From the NCBI GenBank assembly GCA_013377115.1, contig JACAAW010000014.1, positions 1-36,996 on the forward strand: a stretch of DNA of 36,996 nt. The letters are read 5' to 3'. The notes beneath the pieces were generated by a model that was not told the DNA's origin, did no database searches, and was given only the letters and a program-made list of their open reading frames with translations. Positions within the stretch are counted from its first letter, which is position 1, and the number at the start of each line of letters is the position of its first letter. This document shows, piece by piece, positions 34,796 to 36,996 of the stretch. The translations under genes and the position numbers were made by a program. The stretch comes from Bacteroidota bacterium. Lineage in GTDB: Bacteria; Bacteroidota; Bacteroidia; Bacteroidales; CG2-30-32-10.

Positions 34796-35025
34796 TTTTT
34801 TGGGCTAAAGCCCTCATGCTTTTTACTATTTATTTTATCCACGACCTGAAGGTCGTGGCAAATTAAAATTACATTTTATCTATTTACAAAATATTTGGAT
34901 TTCTTTTTTCCAATTTCGCCATCAATATCAAAATTAAAGAAATTTGTTTGGTGGATTTTAATAGCCACGCCATTTATGGCGTGGTTATTAAGAGTTAACA
35001 AATCACATGGACTTTAGTCCAAAAA
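34796..35025. repeat. Nested palindromic REP/MITE-like element
   Basis: Four small palindromes lie in mirror order: GGGCTAAAGCCC (34802-34813), CCACGACC-TGAA-GGTCGTGG (34839-34858), CCACGCC-ATTTAT-GGCGTGG (34965-34984) and GGACTTTAGTCC (35009-35020). The outer ends are also inverted copies (TTTTTGG.CTAAAG.CC on both sides), so the whole is an imperfect inverted repeat of about 60 bp arms around a 100-bp AT-rich centre. There is no transposase. The gene-free interval 34700-35090 otherwise holds only the crcB promoter and a -7 box. Confidence 0.75.
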
Positions 35026-35066
35026 CTTTTGTTTAATAATCTGCATTTTAGAATTCAAATTTCATT

Positions 35067-35074
35067 TACATTTG
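35067..35074 (+). promoter_or_regulatory. Possible -7 box (TACATTTG) for the TerB-DnaJ gene
   Basis: TACATTTG fits TAnnTTTG, 16 bp ahead of the ATG at 35091. No TTG at -33 was seen. Confidence 0.4.
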
Positions 35075-35090
35075 TAAAAAAATTAAGGTT

Positions 35091-35810
35091 ATGGCAAAAT
35101 TTGGAAAATGGATTGGTGGCGGACTCGGTTGGGCTTTTGGTGGTCCGATTGGAGCAATAATCGGCTTCATATTAGGAAGTGCAATTGATAGCATTCAGGT
35201 TTTACCAACTAAAGGAAATGCAACCCATTCTGGAGATTTCACTGTCAGTTTATTAGTTCTTGCCGCTGCAGTAATGAAAGCTGACGGAAAGCTATTAAAA
35301 TCTGAACTTAATTTTATCAGAGATTTTTTCTCAAAGCAATTTGGTCAAGTAAAAACTGACCAACAAATGCAAATGTTTAAGGAAATCTTGAAACAAGAAA
35401 TCCCTGTTCAGCAAGTTTGCTTGCAAATTAAACACAATATGGATATTTCGTCACGATTACAATTACTTCACTTCCTTTTCGGAATTGCAGCAGCTGATGG
35501 CGAAATTCATCCAAATGAAATAAATGTTATTCAAACCATTGCCAGATATTTAGGAATCACGCAAGCCGATTATCAGTCCATACATGCCATGTTCGAGAAA
35601 ACTACGGATGCCTCGCTTTATACTATTTTAGAAATTTCGCCTGATGCAACTGATGACGAAGTAAAAAAAGCATATCGAAAAATGGCAATCAAATACCATC
35701 CTGATAAAGTTGGACATCTAGGCGAGGACTACCAAAATGCGGCAAAAGAAAAATTCCAGCAATTGAATGCAGCTTACGAAGAAATTAAAAAGAGAAGAGG
35801 AATCGTTTAA
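35091..35810 (+). CDS. TerB-DnaJ protein (DjlA-like co-chaperone)
   Basis: 239 residues. A glycine-rich hydrophobic N-terminus (GKWIGGGLGWAFGGPIGAIIGFILGSAI) resembles the membrane-dipping helix of DjlA. A TerB domain follows (about 48-165; LVLAAAVMKADGKLLKSEL, FGIAAADGEIHPNEINVI), then a C-terminal J domain (176-236) with the HPD triad H203-P204-D205 (KYHPDKVGHL). It should stimulate DnaK. The order TerB then J matches DjlA. Its stop overlaps the convergent DUF2461 gene by 4 bp. This is the second TerB-containing gene in the window. Confidence 0.92.
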   Translation: MAKFGKWIGGGLGWAFGGPIGAIIGFILGSAIDSIQVLPTKGNATHSGDFTVSLLVLAAAVMKADGKLLKSELNFIRDFFSKQFGQVKTDQQMQMFKEILKQEIPVQQVCLQIKHNMDISSRLQLLHFLFGIAAADGEIHPNEINVIQTIARYLGITQADYQSIHAMFEKTTDASLYTILEISPDATDDEVKKAYRKMAIKYHPDKVGHLGEDYQNAAKEKFQQLNAAYEEIKKRRGIV

Positions 35811-36469
35811 TTTTCAAAAGCTCGGTTTAAGAAATCATTCATTGGCTTTAGCTGCTTGAATACTTCCATCACTTTTTTAAAAAAATCCTTAGAACTCAAT
35901 TCCGAATCTTTAATTTCATGAATAACGAAATAATGCTTGTGTTTTAAAAGCTCTATTTCAGGAAAATCAGCAGGAAAATCTTTTGGAGGATTTTTCAATT
36001 TCTCACCACTAAGTCCTGCAGGAAATGCTTTTTTAAAACCTTTGTCATTAATAATACCTTTGAATTCAGCAGAATTATAATAAATCTCTTTTCTAAGCAA
36101 TTTCAAAACAGGAGTTTCGGGCATATAAATCCCACCGCTTAAGAAACAACCACCTGGTTCGATATGCAAATAATAGCAAGGTTTTATACTTTTGCGGCCT
36201 CCTGGAGCGAAAACAGCTCCCATATTGGTTTTATATGGAGACTTATCATGTGAAAACCGAACATCTCTATAAATTCGGAACATACAATCTTTTGGGTCCT
36301 GATTTCCGATTTTGGGATCGAAAAGATTAATTTCAGGACTTAATTTTAATACTGCCTCTTTAATTTCTTGATTAGCAGCCTGATATTTCGATTTATTGGC
36401 ATTAAACCATTCGCGGTTATTATTTTGCGAAAGTTCCGTTAAAAACGCTATTACTTTTTCTGTAAACAT
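35807..36469 (-). CDS. DUF2461 (TIGR02453) family protein
   Basis: 220 residues, the usual family length. Family motifs are seen in order: FLTELSQNNNREWFNANKSKY near the start (cut here as family N-terminus), FRIYRDVRFSHDKSPYKTNM, GAVFAPGG, YYLHIEPGGCFLSGGIYMPE and a C-terminal KHKHYFVIHEI. Soluble, no signal peptide. The biochemical role of the family is unknown. It stands alone, convergent with and overlapping the TerB-DnaJ gene by 4 bp, and has a palindromic repeat element directly upstream. Confidence 0.9.
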   Translation of the reverse strand: MFTEKVIAFLTELSQNNNREWFNANKSKYQAANQEIKEAVLKLSPEINLFDPKIGNQDPKDCMFRIYRDVRFSHDKSPYKTNMGAVFAPGGRKSIKPCYYLHIEPGGCFLSGGIYMPETPVLKLLRKEIYYNSAEFKGIINDKGFKKAFPAGLSGEKLKNPPKDFPADFPEIELLKHKHYFVIHEIKDSELSSKDFFKKVMEVFKQLKPMNDFLNRAFEN

Positions 36470-36485
36470 AATTTGATTTTTATAC

Positions 36486-36584
36486 CGTCATTGCGAACAA
36501 AATGAAGCAATCTAAGTTTTCGTAAATTAGATTGCTTCGTCATTCTTCCCTGCGATAGGCTCAGGGCAACGCCTCGCAATGACG
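36486..36584. repeat. Palindromic intergenic repeat, copy 2
   Basis: Outer arms CGTCATTGCGA (36486-36496) and TCGCAATGACG (36574-36584) enclose a second inverted pair GAAGCAATCTA (36504-36514) and TAGATTGCTTC (36528-36538). It shares its modules with 8486-8553 but has them in a different arrangement. It fills most of the interval between the two flanking minus-strand genes. Confidence 0.82.
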
Positions 36585-36618
36585 AGTTGGTTAATTTTAC
36601 TTAAAAAATTCAAGATTT

Positions 36619-36996
36619 CTATTCTTCTTTATAAATATAACAAGTATTTTTCAATAATGGCCGCGACACTTCAAGGCGTTCTTTTTCGTTTTGAATATTA
36701 AAATCCCTGCTCATCAAACCAAAGCCTTGATCGTAGCCAATCATAACAGTAGCTGCAAAATTGATGGTTTCTAAAACCAGTTCGCGCAAATGCACACAAC
36801 CATCGCTTCCACCAATAATTTGCGAAACCACTCGGGTAATACCTCTTTCGATTTTTACCCCAACTAAAAGTTTTGCTTTTTGAGCAACATTGGTGCACAA
36901 TGTATGCGGATGATTTGCAAATTCACTTTTTGAGGCAATTATTTCCCGTGTTTTTGGATCAATTTGTATGTTCAAACGGATTAAATGGTATGGATC
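36619..36996 (-). CDS. DUF2889-like protein, 5' end outside window
   Basis: The frame runs open to the window edge (it reads DPYHLIRLNIQIDPKTREI at the edge), so a TTG at 36975 is not the true start. The 126 visible residues include GGSDGCVHLRELVLETINFA, where GC-HLREL matches the signature of DUF2889 proteins, and a late VSRPLLKNTCYIYKEE. No membrane helix. The function of the family is not known to me. No neighbour is visible on its upstream side. Confidence 0.65.
   Translation of the reverse strand, partial: DPYHLIRLNIQIDPKTREIIASKSEFANHPHTLCTNVAQKAKLLVGVKIERGITRVVSQIIGGSDGCVHLRELVLETINFAATVMIGYDQGFGLMSRDFNIQNEKERLEVSRPLLKNTCYIYKEE

Noticed and set aside
34796-35025. Insertion sequence
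   Set aside because: No transposase frame inside; at most a non-autonomous element.

Overview
The window looks like the chromosome of an anaerobic, fermentative member of the Bacteroidota. The evidence is AT-rich DNA, a secreted SprB-repeat protein with a type IX (T9SS) type-B-like C-terminus beside a PorP/SprF protein, a TonB-dependent receptor with a carboxypeptidase-like regulatory domain, promoters of the Bacteroidota form (TTG, about 19 bp, TAnnTTTG), and almost no Shine-Dalgarno sequences. A trimeric [FeFe]-hydrogenase gene set points to H2 metabolism. I see no tRNA, rRNA, CRISPR array or intact insertion sequence.

Layout. 1-3938: a histidine kinase cut by the window edge, its NarL-type regulator, an outer-membrane barrel and an ammonium transporter, ending in a strong terminator. 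4251-8127: a three-gene T9SS cassette (SprB-repeat secreted protein, PorP/SprF, PD40 propeller lipid/periplasm-side protein). 8128-8854: a gene-free stretch full of repeats. 8855-19828: ten minus-strand genes. A PAS histidine kinase and NarL regulator are followed by two stand-alone receivers, then hydC, hydB and hydA (NAD-linked, probably electron-bifurcating hydrogenase), then a hydrogenase-like protein fused to a histidine kinase (a probable H2 sensor), a receiver and a receiver-kinase hybrid. The dense phosphotransfer set around the enzyme suggests that H2 or redox state is sensed and fed back.

20121-23350: two unrecognised exported proteins, a TMEM175-like channel and an ICMT-like membrane methyltransferase. 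23516-26195: a two-gene saccharopine route for lysine breakdown. 26628-29198: a membrane protein with two Tim44-like/zinc-ribbon units plus TerB, a TonB-domain protein, then a 72-bp relic of a second copy of the TerB end with its terminator. 29242-31916: a structured mRNA leader, a soluble PRC/MgtE_N/CBS protein and an NRAMP-like transporter with non-standard metal-site motifs. I regard this as the most interesting unit: a possible leader-controlled Mg2+ or other cation uptake system with a detached MgtE-type sensor.

31965-36996: a TonB-dependent receptor, crcB, a TerB-DnaJ protein, a DUF2461 protein and the end of a DUF2889-like gene. Between them lie palindromic repeat elements, one of them (34796-35025) a nested, mirror-symmetric element of about 230 bp. 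All identifications come from reading motifs by eye; no database search was run.
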